A stretch of DNA of 64,000 nucleotides from Hyphomicrobiales bacterium (GCA_900466475.1 UBMI01000007.1:570419-634418); one strand, 5' to 3'; numbered from the stretch's first letter, positions 18,507-28,104 are shown. Program-made: numbers and translations. The notes: generated by a model not told the origin, from the sequence alone.

Positions 18507-19265
18507 ATGACCGATATCTCTTCCGACCATCCGGACAGCCCGCGTTCGCCCGTCACTCTGGCGATCCTGGGATTTGGGCTTCTGGCTCTCGTCGCCGCAT
18601 TGATCGCCCTCGGCACCTGGCAGGTCCATCGCCTTTCCTGGAAGCTCGATCTGATCGCCCGCGTCGATGCGCGCGTCCATGCCGAACCCGTCGCGCCGCC
18701 CGCACAAGCCGACTGGAACAAGGTCAATCCCGCCGATGATGAATACCGGCGGGTAACGGCATCAGGCATTTTCGAGAACGACAAGGAAACGCTGGTCACG
18801 GCCTCGACAGCGCTCGGCAGCGGCTATTGGGTGCTGACGCCGTTGAGGCTCGCGGATGGAAGCGCGATCCTCGTCAATCGCGGTTTTGTCCCGCCTGATC
18901 GCCGCGATCCGGCTTCGCGACCGGAAAGCGAGCTCGGCGGACAGGCCAGGGTCACCGGACTGATGCGCATGACAGAGCCGAAGGGTATGCTGCTCCGTTC
19001 CAATGATCCGGCTTCAGATCGGTGGTATTCGCGCGATGTCACGGCCATTGCCGGGAAGCGCGGTCTTGCGAACACCGCCCCCTTCTTCATCGACGCGGAC
19101 GCGACGCCCATTGCCGGTGGTGTGCCAGTGGGTGGACTGACAGTACTCGATTTCCCCAACAACCACCTTGTTTACGCCATCAACTGGTATGTGCTGGCGC
19201 TCATGGTGGCGGGGCTCCTGGCCTATATCATACGGAGCGAGATCAGAATCCGCAGAGCCTCTTAG
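18507..19265 (+). CDS. SURF1 family oxidase assembly protein
   Basis: A 252-residue inner-membrane protein of the SURF1/Shy1 family, which helps insert heme a or o into terminal oxidases. It has the expected two terminal helices: residues about 13-35, ending in GTWQVHRLSWKLDLI (the family's conserved GxWQ...R..K motif), and about 225-243 (NWYVLALMVAGLLAYII). Between them is the periplasmic domain with VNRGFVPPDRRDPASR, another conserved element. A TTG at 18495 is in frame, but ATG 18507 is the natural start. Its place directly after cyoD, where E. coli has the heme O synthase gene cyoE, supports a role in building this quinol oxidase. It ends 8 bases from a convergent kinase gene. Confidence 0.92.
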   Translation: MTDISSDHPDSPRSPVTLAILGFGLLALVAALIALGTWQVHRLSWKLDLIARVDARVHAEPVAPPAQADWNKVNPADDEYRRVTASGIFENDKETLVTASTALGSGYWVLTPLRLADGSAILVNRGFVPPDRRDPASRPESELGGQARVTGLMRMTEPKGMLLRSNDPASDRWYSRDVTAIAGKRGLANTAPFFIDADATPIAGGVPVGGLTVLDFPNNHLVYAINWYVLALMVAGLLAYIIRSEIRIRRAS

Positions 19266-19273
19266 CGAGGCGT

Positions 19274-21196
19274 CTATGCAATACGATTGATCGCCTCTGC
19301 CAGCTGCGCCTGCGAGAAGGGCTTGCCGAGCCGTTGTATGTCGGTGATGCCGGAGCCCTCGGGAATCTCTGCAAAGCCGGTCGCGAGTATGATCGGCATA
19401 TCGGGCCATTCATTGCGAATAGCCACGGCAAGCTGCGAGCCTGTCATGCGCGGCATGGCATGATCGGAGATTACCAGATCGACGTTTTCGATGCGAAGAA
19501 TGTCGAGCGCGTCAGCACCGGCCATCGCCTCGATTACGGTATGGCCGAGATCCTCCAGCATGAGCGTGGTGTTCATCAGAACCAACCCGTCGTCGTCGAC
19601 GGCGAGGATGCGCAGCGACCGTGAGTTCTTTGCGGCTTCCGGCACGAATTGTTCAGGTTCTTTAACGATGCTTTCGGCTCCGGTAACAGGAAACCACAGC
19701 TCAGCTGTCGTGCCTTCACCGAGCCGGCTCTTCAGCACGAGCCTGCCGCCGGACTGGGCAGCGAGCCCCTGCACCATCGAGAGCCCGAGACCCGTTCCCT
19801 TGCCGATGCCCTTGGTCGTGAAGAACGGAGTCACCGCCTGCTTCAGCGTCTCGTCGCTCATGCCTTCGCCCTCATCGGCAACGGCGACACATACATAGTG
19901 GCCGGCCGGCATTGTACCGCCGTCAGGCACGAGTTCCTCAGTGGCTCTGATCCGAATAGGTCCGCCACCAGGCATGGCGTCGCGGGCATTGACGACGAGG
20001 TTGAGCACCGCCGCCTCCAACTGGTTCGGGTCGGTCGCAATCGTCGGCAGGCTCTCGGGAAACTCGGTCTCAAGCGTGGCGATCGGACCGAGGGAACGCG
20101 AGACCATGTCCATCATGCCGCGCAAGAGCGCGGAGACATCAATCTTTTCGACCTGTAACTCCTGTCGGCGGGAAAAGGCGAGCATGCGCTGGGTCAGCGC
20201 CGCACCACGCTGCGCGCCGAGCATGGCATTGTCGACAAGCGGCGACAGAGCAGGATCCTGCGGCATGCGCTTCTTGAGGATTTCGAGGCTCCCCAGCACC
20301 GCCATCAGGAGGTTGTTGAAATCGTGCGCGATGCCACCGGTCAACTGGCCGATCGCCTCCATCTTCTGTGCCTGGAAAAGCTCCTCACGAGTCCGCTCCA
20401 GTGCACGCTGGGTCTCCATCTTCTCGGTGATGTCGCGGGTGATCTTCGCAAAACCGATAATATCGCCGAAATCATCCTTGATCGCATCAATGACGATATG
20501 CGCCCAGAAGCGCGAGCCATCCTTGCGCACTCGCCAGCCTTCCCTTTCGAAGCGCCCGTCCCGGCTCGCAGTGGCCAAGGCCCGCGCCGGCAATCCGTTG
20601 AGGCGGTCCTCGTCGGTGTAAAAAGTGGAGAAATGCCGGCCAATAATCTCTTCCGAGGTATAACCCTTGATGCGCTCGGCGCCGGAATTCCAGCTTGCTA
20701 CGTGGCCTTCAGGATCCAGCATGTATATGGCGTAATCGGAGACGCCTTGGACGAGCAGACGAAACTGCTCCTCGCTGCGCTTCAGCGCGTTCTCGGCCGC
20801 CTTGCGCTCCGTCAGATCGCGGGTGATCTTGGCAAAGCCGATCAGCTCACCGGAGGAATCTCGGATCGGATCGATGATCACATGCGCCCAGAAGCGTGTA
20901 CCATCCTTGCGCTGTCGCCAGCCTTCACCCTCGAAGCGCCCTTCCGTCGCGGCGATTCTGAGCGCGCGCGCGGGCAACCCAGCCTCCCGATCGGCATCCA
21001 GATAAAACCGGGAAAAATGCTGGCCGAGAATTTCCGAGGCGCGATAGCCCTTGAAACGCTGAGCGCCGGAATTCCAGCTCGTCACATAACCTTCGGGGCT
21101 GAGCATGTAGATCGCATAGTCGGTGATCGCATCGACAAGGAGACGAAAACGCCCCTCGCCTTGAAGAGACGCGTCATATCGATCCACGGCTTCCAT
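19274..21196 (-). CDS. PAS-PAS hybrid histidine kinase with receiver domain
   Basis: A 640-residue signalling kinase without clear transmembrane helices, so probably cytoplasmic. Two PAS domains occupy about residues 17-130 and 145-258 and are near copies of each other (both contain SDYAIYML or TDYAIYML, GLPARAL and GFAKITRD). The dimerisation domain has the phospho-accepting His291 in GGIAHDFNNLL, followed by the ATPase domain with NLVVNARDAMP (N box) and GKGTGLGLSMVQG. A receiver domain covers about 525-640, with acidic DDD at its start, phospho-acceptor Asp578 in LVISDHAMP and Lys in RLGKPF. The signal is unknown; such PAS pairs often bind heme or flavin, but no specific cofactor residue can be claimed. 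No cognate response regulator gene is adjacent. Confidence 0.9.
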   Translation of the reverse strand: MEAVDRYDASLQGEGRFRLLVDAITDYAIYMLSPEGYVTSWNSGAQRFKGYRASEILGQHFSRFYLDADREAGLPARALRIAATEGRFEGEGWRQRKDGTRFWAHVIIDPIRDSSGELIGFAKITRDLTERKAAENALKRSEEQFRLLVQGVSDYAIYMLDPEGHVASWNSGAERIKGYTSEEIIGRHFSTFYTDEDRLNGLPARALATASRDGRFEREGWRVRKDGSRFWAHIVIDAIKDDFGDIIGFAKITRDITEKMETQRALERTREELFQAQKMEAIGQLTGGIAHDFNNLLMAVLGSLEILKKRMPQDPALSPLVDNAMLGAQRGAALTQRMLAFSRRQELQVEKIDVSALLRGMMDMVSRSLGPIATLETEFPESLPTIATDPNQLEAAVLNLVVNARDAMPGGGPIRIRATEELVPDGGTMPAGHYVCVAVADEGEGMSDETLKQAVTPFFTTKGIGKGTGLGLSMVQGLAAQSGGRLVLKSRLGEGTTAELWFPVTGAESIVKEPEQFVPEAAKNSRSLRILAVDDDGLVLMNTTLMLEDLGHTVIEAMAGADALDILRIENVDLVISDHAMPRMTGSQLAVAIRNEWPDMPIILATGFAEIPEGSGITDIQRLGKPFSQAQLAEAINRIA

Positions 21197-21273
21197 CTGC
21201 CCCTCTAAACGAATTACCAGCGCAGCATAACGCCGGCTCAGGCAGATGGTTCCAAAGGAAGTGACGAATTTCG

Positions 21274-22680
21274 CTAAACCGCCTGGCTTCGTGGATAGAA
21301 GCGCTCCGCAATTCGATCGGAGGCCGCGTAGGCCTGCGTAACGATTTCGGGCACGAGATCGATGTCCGGCAGACTGCCGAGACCAAGCGGGCCGACCGCA
21401 AAAAGCCCATCGATCGACGAGCCGTCGTCCAGGAACGTTTCGCCGCGGGCATTGACAGCCAGGCCAAGCGCGAGCTCGTCAGGCATGGCAAGGCGCGCCG
21501 CCAGCAAGCTTTGCATCAGCGGAGCGGAAAGATCAGGCGCATGGCAGCGGCAATCGACGATACGTTCGGCATGGATCACCTCTTCGCTCGACGAACCGGC
21601 GGGCGTGAAGAAAAGGCCGCTGAGACCTCTACGCCCGGCGCGGCCACGCCTGAGCACTGTACGACCTTCGGCAAGTTCCCGCTGAAGGCGCAGATGCATC
21701 GCCTCCGGCAGGCGGTTGCGGTGACTGTCATAGATCGCCCGCAGGTGCCGGTTGAATTGCCGCTTCTCACGCGCTGGCAGCGACCGCCAGAGCGAGCGGG
21801 CATGCTTGCGAAGGCCGTTCATGACCGACTGCCAGCTTCGCCTCTCCTCTTCCGCTTCGCGGCAGGCCTGACGGATGAAACTCACGATGTCCGGCAGGTT
21901 TTGCGGCAGCGCTTCGGCCGGAAAAACCGGATCGGCGGAATTCGGTGTGTGGCTCTGCGGCAGGAAACCATGGCGCGAAATGATTGTCACCTGGCCGGTA
22001 TAACCGGCGTCGCGAAGCTGCAGCAGCTGGTCCACGACCCTGATACCGCTGCCGAGCAGCACCGTATGCGGTCGGGCGACGAGACGCTGCGCCCTGACCG
22101 GCGATACCTCCGGCTCGTCGACCTCGGGTCGAGGCAGGCCGTAGCCTGTCGCGAGGATCACGGTATCGAAAAGCGGATTGGACGGATTGGCGTTTTCAAG
22201 CAGGAATCGGCTGCCGTGGCTCCTGCGAATTGCCACGACCGGATCGTGGCAGACCTGGACAGTGATGTCCCGGCGGGCGGCGAGCGCTTCTGAAAAGCGT
22301 TGGTAGACATAGTCGCTGAAGATTTCACGGGGAACGAAGATCTGCCGGAAGCCGGGAATCGCGGCCGGCACGGCGGCGCGGAATTCGGCGTTGCTACAAA
22401 GCCAGTCGTTGAAATCATCGGGATCGCCAAGCGAAACGGAGAGATCACGCACACGCGTATTGAGGATGGTCGAAGACCTTGCCGACGCCAATGCCTGTCC
22501 GCCGTTGACCGTGGAGTTCGGATCGAAAAGCTGAAGGTGAAAAGGCGTGCGCACGGTGCGCATCAACGCCACCGCCATCATCATGCCGGAAAAGCCGCGG
22601 CCGACGATCGCAATACGCGGCACGGCGGAAATCTGAGCCGCCGCACTCGCCTTACTCGAAAAAAGTCCCTGAACCGTCAT
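21274..22680 (-). CDS. FAD/NAD(P)-binding protein (NAD_binding_9-like oxidoreductase)
   Basis: A protein of about 468 residues with a Rossmann dinucleotide site at the N-terminus (RIAIVGRGFSGMMMAVAL, GxGxxG). A second nucleotide-binding motif follows in the middle (TVLLGSGIRVVDQLLQL), so both FAD and NAD(P) are probably bound. It also contains the ATG motif common in flavoproteins (VILATGYG). The overall form matches the uncharacterised 'FAD/NAD(P)-binding' family that includes HpnW/Lhp-like and siderophore-oxygenase-like proteins; no reaction is known. Upstream ATGs exist at 22707 and 22701, but ATG 22680 is preceded by AAGGGAG with ideal spacing. The nearest minus-strand neighbours, a kinase and an epimerase, do not explain its role. 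Confidence 0.8.
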   Translation of the reverse strand: MTVQGLFSSKASAAAQISAVPRIAIVGRGFSGMMMAVALMRTVRTPFHLQLFDPNSTVNGGQALASARSSTILNTRVRDLSVSLGDPDDFNDWLCSNAEFRAAVPAAIPGFRQIFVPREIFSDYVYQRFSEALAARRDITVQVCHDPVVAIRRSHGSRFLLENANPSNPLFDTVILATGYGLPRPEVDEPEVSPVRAQRLVARPHTVLLGSGIRVVDQLLQLRDAGYTGQVTIISRHGFLPQSHTPNSADPVFPAEALPQNLPDIVSFIRQACREAEEERRSWQSVMNGLRKHARSLWRSLPAREKRQFNRHLRAIYDSHRNRLPEAMHLRLQRELAEGRTVLRRGRAGRRGLSGLFFTPAGSSSEEVIHAERIVDCRCHAPDLSAPLMQSLLAARLAMPDELALGLAVNARGETFLDDGSSIDGLFAVGPLGLGSLPDIDLVPEIVTQAYAASDRIAERFYPRSQAV

Positions 22681-22955
22681 CTCAACTCCCTTGCGGCTCA
22701 TCCGCATGTGTTTCGATCAAGGTTTCAACGCAGGACGTCCGAGGTCATGCGTTGGGCAGGTTCACGCGGCCACGCAAAACGTTCACCACCGGCTCGGGTT
22801 CCATTGGAAACCGGCCTGGCTGGAAAAGATCCTCATCCCAGCCGCATAGTCTATTAAACTAGTCGTGTATGAAAGCGTGAAAAGCTCAATGTGGCAAGAG
22901 GTTTATTTTACCACCTGGCCAACACCCTGATCCAAAACGGAAAACGAGCCCCCGC

Positions 22956-23825
22956 CTAGGCGAGGATTTCGACGGTGTAGGAAAAGCGCGACGTTTCGCC
23001 CGGTGCAAGCACCTTGGTGTAAGGGCGTCCCTCAAGATCGTCAGAGCCGCCATTTTCGGCAGCCGTCCCGTGCCAGGGCTCGACGCAGAGGAAAGGCGCG
23101 CCGGGCTTGGTCCAGAGCGCCAGGTTGGGCAGGTTCTCGAAGCTGAAATGCATGGACGGACCGCCCTCAACTCCATAACGCAGGCCGGGGCCCGCACCTT
23201 CCGGAAAGATCATGGCATCCTGCTCGAACATGGAATGATCGAGCACAAGCCTGCCTGCCCCAAAAGGCGAATCAAGTTTCTTCGGCGAGATCAAGCCGCC
23301 CTCAAGCCGGACGAGCGCCGGCTCGGCTCCATTGTCCAGCGTGACCGTGTGCGGCTTGTTTTCAGCATCCGGCAGCGGCCAGCGGAAAGCGGTATGAAAA
23401 CCGATACCGAAAGGCATCGGCCTGATATCGCGGTTGGTGACTTCGGCGGCAACGGTTAAAGCCCGACCCTCGACACTATGGATGACGGCCAGCAGGAAAT
23501 CGAAGGGATAAACCGCCTTCGTTGCCTCTGAAGCAGCAAGCTCGTAGCGGCAACTCGCTTCGGACGAGGATGCCAGCGCAAATTCACTGCGACGGGCAAA
23601 GCCGTGCTGGCCCATAGGGGCGCTGTGACCGGCAACCTTCAGAACGTCATTCGGCGCCTTGCCGACCATCGGAAACAGGATCGGCGAACGGCCGGTCCAA
23701 AAGGCGGCGTCGCCGTTCCAGACCCAGGAGCGGCCGTCGCTTGATGTCAGCGCCTGCATTTCGGCGCCGAGCGAGGAAACGTCGACAGTGAGAAACTGAT
23801 TTGCGATCCGGACCGTGGATGACAT
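22956..23825 (-). CDS. Aldose 1-epimerase family protein (LacX-like)
   Basis: A 289-residue cytoplasmic protein of the galactose-mutarotase fold. It has the family's N-terminal segment (LGAEMQALTSSDGRSWVWNG), the conserved WTGRSPILFPMVG, the HGFARRSEF motif with its probable catalytic His, and near the C-terminus CVEPWHGTA, where the catalytic Glu of mutarotases lies. These proteins interconvert anomers of free or phosphorylated aldoses. The subgroup without a sugar-pathway neighbour is usually of unknown substrate, and here the flanking genes give no hint. It stands alone on the minus strand with 275 bases before the next gene downstream. Confidence 0.88.
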   Translation of the reverse strand: MSSTVRIANQFLTVDVSSLGAEMQALTSSDGRSWVWNGDAAFWTGRSPILFPMVGKAPNDVLKVAGHSAPMGQHGFARRSEFALASSSEASCRYELAASEATKAVYPFDFLLAVIHSVEGRALTVAAEVTNRDIRPMPFGIGFHTAFRWPLPDAENKPHTVTLDNGAEPALVRLEGGLISPKKLDSPFGAGRLVLDHSMFEQDAMIFPEGAGPGLRYGVEGGPSMHFSFENLPNLALWTKPGAPFLCVEPWHGTAAENGGSDDLEGRPYTKVLAPGETSRFSYTVEILA

Positions 23826-24137
23826 CGAACGCCCTCTTCGTGCTGGTTGGCGAGCGGACCATACATGCGCGCCACATGGATTTCCACTGGCGATGCACAG
23901 CGCCGAGACTTTCGTTTTCCGGCAGACGAATCCGCCTGCGGCACGTAGTCAGCTGGGTGTGGCGGTAGCGTTACCGTTCAACGCGAGGAAGGCTCACGTA
24001 AAAATAACCAACTGGTGAATTCTTTACTTGAACCCCCTGTCGGAATCGGCAAATGTGGGTGCGCTATCAATCCCTTCATGGATTTGCCGTCTTTCCGGGC
24101 TCGCTTGGTCCGAGCACACATCTATTGGAAAAATACC
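23826..24137. other. Intergenic region between divergent epimerase and ABC exporter genes
   Basis: About 312 bases. It should contain both promoters. The exporter frame stays open back to 24015 with possible starts (24015, 24078), so part of it could be coding if a longer protein is made, but that extension has no recognisable features. No convincing promoter boxes, hairpins or repeats are visible. Confidence 0.4.
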
Positions 24138-25991
24138 GTGAGCAGCGATGCGTCCATACGCGCGACGAAGCCTTCGGCTTCGATGGCGCTTGCAACCGCG
24201 GCAGGGTGGGGCAAGGGCCTCTACACACTGTTCCGCATCACCGTCATGGCCTTCCGCCATCCTTGGCAAGCAGGTCTTGCCATCGGCGCGACCCTGATCG
24301 CCTCAACCTTCCAGCTTCTGATTCCCCGGTTGCTCGGCCAGGCGGTCGACCATACGCAGGTGGCGCTTCACGGCGGCACGCTTGGACAGCAGGCACAGGA
24401 TGCGCTTTTGACGACGGCGCTGTTGCTGCTCGGCGCCAGTGTGCTCCGCGGCATCTTCACGATGATCCAGAACTATTACAGCGAGGCGGTCGGCCACCAT
24501 ATGGGCTATGAGCTGCGCCTTGCCTGCTACGAAAAGATCCAACGTCTATCTTTTTCCTTCCACGACACCGTGCATTCGGGCGACCTTATCACCGTCGGCC
24601 TGCTCGATCTGGAAGGCGTGCGTATGTATTTCTCGACGGCGCTCGTCCGCGTCTTCCTTCTCTCCATGCTGATCGGCATCGGTGCCTATATGCTCCTGTC
24701 GACTGACGTCGTGCTTGGGCTGTTGGCGCTCTCTTTCGTGCCTTTTGTCGGCTGGCGCTCCTCAATCACCCAGCTTCGCCTGCGTGCCACCTGGCTCGAC
24801 CTGCAGCAGCGGCTGTCGGTGCTGACGCGTATCATGGAAGAGAATCTCGGCGGCATTCGTGTCGTTCGCGCCTTCGCAGCACAGGATCACGAGCTTTCGA
24901 AATTTGAAGCAGCCTCGAAGAATGCGCTGGAACTTGCCCACCAGCGCGTCGGTATCCGCGTCATCAATACCAGTGCCATGACCTTTTCCTTTTTTGTGGC
25001 GATGGGCCTAGTGCTGTGGATCGGTGGCGGCAAGGTGCATTCCGGCGAGATCACCGTTGGTACGCTGGCCTCGTTCCTGACTTTCATGACCATCTTGCAG
25101 ATGCCGGTGCGCCAGCTCGGCCTGATGGTCAACGCCTTCGCCCGCGCCTCGACTTGCGGCACGCGTCTCTTCGAACTGCTGGACCTCGAAATTGCCGTGC
25201 GCGATGCGCCGGATGCCAAGGAATTGGCGGTCACCGACGGCACGCTGCGCTTCGAGAATGTCAGCTTCGCCTATCCGGCCTCGCCGATGCATGAAGTGCT
25301 CCATGACGTCAGCTTCGAAGCAAGGCGTGGCGAGACCATCGGGATCGTCGGCCCGCCGGGTAGCGGCAAGTCGACGCTCGCCCATCTGATCCCGCGCTTT
25401 TATGATGCGACTGCCGGCAAGATCACCATCGATGGGCAGGATATCCGCAAGGCGAAGCTGCAGTCGCTGCGCCGCTCTGTCGCCGTCGTGCAGCAGGATT
25501 CCTTCCTCTTCACCACGACGATCGAAAACAACATCGCCTATGGCGACCCCTGGGCCAAGGAAGGCCGTATCGAGCGCGCCAGCGAAAGTGCACAGCTCCA
25601 CAATTACGTGCTCGGCCTGCCGACCGGCTACGGCACCGTCGTCGGCGAACGCGGCGTCTCGCTTTCGGGCGGCCAGCGCCAGAGGCTTTCGATCGCCCGC
25701 GCGCTGATGCTGAAGCCAGCCGTGATGGTCTTCGACGATTCGACCGCAGCAATCGATGCGGCAACGGAGCAGCGCATCCGCAGCGCCATGCGCCGCTACG
25801 CCGCCGATCGGGTGACGATCATCGTTGCCCATCGCCTGAGTTCGCTGATGCATGCCGACAAGATTTTCTTCATCGAGGACGGCCGCATCGTCGAGCAGGG
25901 CACGCATGACGAGCTCCTGGCGCTCGGCGGCCGATACAAGGCACTTTACGATCTGCAGGTGCGACCGGGCGACGACGCTTTGAGCGCGTAA
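24138..25991 (+). CDS. ABC exporter half-transporter A (degenerate-site subunit)
   Basis: A fused membrane and ATPase protein of about 617 residues. Six hydrophobic helices lie in about residues 35-325, and the nucleotide-binding domain has Walker A GPPGSGKST, signature LSGGQRQRLS, and Walker B VMVFDDS. The catalytic glutamate after Walker B is replaced by aspartate (D534, codon 25737-25739), as in the degenerate site of heterodimeric exporters. GTG 24138 follows TTGGAAAAA and starts a normal N-terminus; longer starts at 24015 or 24078 are open but featureless. The partner subunit is encoded 24 bases downstream. The pair probably exports a lipid, drug-like compound or peptide; the cargo cannot be read from sequence. 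Confidence 0.92.
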   Translation: MSSDASIRATKPSASMALATAAGWGKGLYTLFRITVMAFRHPWQAGLAIGATLIASTFQLLIPRLLGQAVDHTQVALHGGTLGQQAQDALLTTALLLLGASVLRGIFTMIQNYYSEAVGHHMGYELRLACYEKIQRLSFSFHDTVHSGDLITVGLLDLEGVRMYFSTALVRVFLLSMLIGIGAYMLLSTDVVLGLLALSFVPFVGWRSSITQLRLRATWLDLQQRLSVLTRIMEENLGGIRVVRAFAAQDHELSKFEAASKNALELAHQRVGIRVINTSAMTFSFFVAMGLVLWIGGGKVHSGEITVGTLASFLTFMTILQMPVRQLGLMVNAFARASTCGTRLFELLDLEIAVRDAPDAKELAVTDGTLRFENVSFAYPASPMHEVLHDVSFEARRGETIGIVGPPGSGKSTLAHLIPRFYDATAGKITIDGQDIRKAKLQSLRRSVAVVQQDSFLFTTTIENNIAYGDPWAKEGRIERASESAQLHNYVLGLPTGYGTVVGERGVSLSGGQRQRLSIARALMLKPAVMVFDDSTAAIDAATEQRIRSAMRRYAADRVTIIVAHRLSSLMHADKIFFIEDGRIVEQGTHDELLALGGRYKALYDLQVRPGDDALSA

Positions 25992-26015
25992 GAAACCGGC
26001 GCGGGAGGAAACAAG

Positions 26016-27911
26016 ATGGCCGAGGAACTGGAAACCGAGCGTCCAGACGTTCGCGAGGATGGCAGACGCCCGCCAAGGGCGGTCGTCGGTTCGCAGCGTG
26101 TCGAAGAGGAAATCTTCGGCAAGGTCTTCGATTCCAATATCGTCAAGCGAATCTGGGCTTTCGTGCATCCTTACCGGCGTGATGTCGTCTTGTCGGTGAT
26201 TTCGGTGCTGGTCTTTACCGGCATGCAGCTTCTCATTCCGCTGATCATCCGCTACGCGATCGACCATGGCATGCAGCCCGATGACGATGGTTCCGCACTG
26301 ACCTTGGCGATCGGCGCGTTCCTGATCGCGATCCTCATCAACTACGGGGCCAGCTATTTTCAAGAAACGCTGGTCGGCGGCGTCGCGGAAAACGTGCTCT
26401 TCGATATCCGCAAGGCAATGTTCTCCCATCTCCAGCGCGTTTCCCTCTCCTTCATGGACAAGACCGAGGTCGGCCGGCTGATGTCGCGCCTGCAGGGCGA
26501 CGTCAACTCGATGCAGGAATTCCTGGAAACCTGCGTGTTGTCCGTCGGCGATATCTTCCTGCTCTTCGGCATCGTCTTCGTGATGCTCTATCTCGACTTC
26601 AAGCTCGGCCTGCTGACGCTGTCCGTACTGCCGGTTCTCTTCGTCGTGCGCCTGTTCTGGCTGCCGCTCGCCCGCAAATCCTTCATGGCAGCGCATGAAA
26701 CCAATTCGGTGGCGAACGGCGCTCTGGCCGAAGCGATCCATGGCGTGCGCGCCGTCCAGAGCATGGACCGGCAGGAGGTCAACTTCACGCTTTACGACGA
26801 CAAGGCGCATGCCAACCTGCTGACGCATCTGACCGCAGCCCGCTACGCGCAGATCATGGTGCCGATCGTCGACACGCTGACCGGTATCGCCATGGCGCTC
26901 GTCATTGTCGTCGGTGGTGCGCGCGTGTTGAACCAGGCGCTCGACGTCGGCGTGCTTGTCGCCTTTCTCTTCTATATCCAGCGCTTCTTCGACCCGATCC
27001 GTTCTCTGACCTTGCAATATTCGGTCATGCAGCGCGCTATGGCGTCAGGCCAGCGGCTAACCGATGTGCTCGACGTGCCGGTCGACATCAAGGATGCCCC
27101 CGATGCCAAGGTACTTTCGCCCTACATGGACGGCTCCGTCGAATTCCGCGATGTCGTCTTCGGCTATAATCCGAAGCATCCGGTGCTCAAGCACGTAAGT
27201 TTCAGGGTCAATCCCGGCGAGACGGTTGCCCTTGTCGGCCCGACCGGCTCGGGCAAGTCGAGCTGCATGTCGTTGATCCACCGTTTCTACGAGGTGCAGC
27301 AGGGACAGGTCGTTGTCGGCGGCCATGACGTGCGCGAACTGACACAGGATTCGCTTGGCCAGCAGATCGCCATGGTGCTGCAGGAACCCTTCCTCTTCAC
27401 CGGCACAGTTTTCGAGAATATCCGCTATCACAAGACGGAAGCCACCCGCGAACAGGTAATCGAGGCCGCCAAGGCCGTCGGCGCGCACGACTTCGTCATG
27501 CGCCTGCCTCAGGGCTATGACAGCATGCTCGGCGAGCGCGGCGGCAATCTTTCGCTCGGCCAGCGCCAGCTTCTCTCCTTTGCCCGCGCACTGGTGGCGG
27601 ACGCGAAGATCCTCGTGCTCGACGAGGCGACAGCCAATATCGACAGCTATACCGAAATGCTGATCCAGAAGGCACTGGTGAAGCTGCTCGAAAACCGTAC
27701 CGGCCTCGTCATCGCCCATCGGCTGGCAACGATCCGCGAAGCCGATCGCATCATCGTGCTGCAGAATGGCGAGATCGTCGAGAGCGGCAATCACCAGCAG
27801 CTCATGAAGAACGGCAAGCTTTACTCGAAGCTCTATAACCTCAACTACGCCTCCTTCGACGATATTCCCGAGGACGTGCTGGAAGAAACAGTGACGGAAT
27901 CGGCGACCTGA
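26016..27911 (+). CDS. ABC exporter half-transporter B (catalytic-site subunit)
   Basis: A 631-residue membrane-ATPase fusion that should form a heterodimer with the upstream protein. It has a cytoplasmic N-terminal extension of about 45 residues, six helices, then Walker A GPTGSGKSS, an unusual signature LSLGQ (residues 512-516) and a canonical Walker B ILVLDEATANID with the catalytic Glu. The standard ATP site would be built from this Walker A/B and the LSGGQ of the partner. The other site, partner Asp plus LSLGQ here, should be weak. The start has a strong GGGAGGA site 7 bases upstream. Both genes form a two-gene unit. Confidence 0.93.
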   Translation: MAEELETERPDVREDGRRPPRAVVGSQRVEEEIFGKVFDSNIVKRIWAFVHPYRRDVVLSVISVLVFTGMQLLIPLIIRYAIDHGMQPDDDGSALTLAIGAFLIAILINYGASYFQETLVGGVAENVLFDIRKAMFSHLQRVSLSFMDKTEVGRLMSRLQGDVNSMQEFLETCVLSVGDIFLLFGIVFVMLYLDFKLGLLTLSVLPVLFVVRLFWLPLARKSFMAAHETNSVANGALAEAIHGVRAVQSMDRQEVNFTLYDDKAHANLLTHLTAARYAQIMVPIVDTLTGIAMALVIVVGGARVLNQALDVGVLVAFLFYIQRFFDPIRSLTLQYSVMQRAMASGQRLTDVLDVPVDIKDAPDAKVLSPYMDGSVEFRDVVFGYNPKHPVLKHVSFRVNPGETVALVGPTGSGKSSCMSLIHRFYEVQQGQVVVGGHDVRELTQDSLGQQIAMVLQEPFLFTGTVFENIRYHKTEATREQVIEAAKAVGAHDFVMRLPQGYDSMLGERGGNLSLGQRQLLSFARALVADAKILVLDEATANIDSYTEMLIQKALVKLLENRTGLVIAHRLATIREADRIIVLQNGEIVESGNHQQLMKNGKLYSKLYNLNYASFDDIPEDVLEETVTESAT

Positions 27912-28104
27912 TGCCGCCAGTTGCGATTGCGCGTTTGACCCGGCGGATTTCGCCCTGAGGATTTCAGTGCAAAACACAGAATTTGGGTTTCCGCGCGCCG
28001 TTTATTGGTCGGCTTGCCTCAAAAGGTGCAAGATTTGAACGAACAAACGCCGCCGTGGAGCATTTTATGTTCTATAGGGGCGATTTGCGACTAAGGAGAA
28101 TGTT

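Noticed and set aside
25008..27017. Minus-strand open frame of 669 codons opposite the two ABC exporter genes
   Set aside because: It has no protein family motif and crosses the junction between two real plus-strand genes, so it is a reading-frame shadow.
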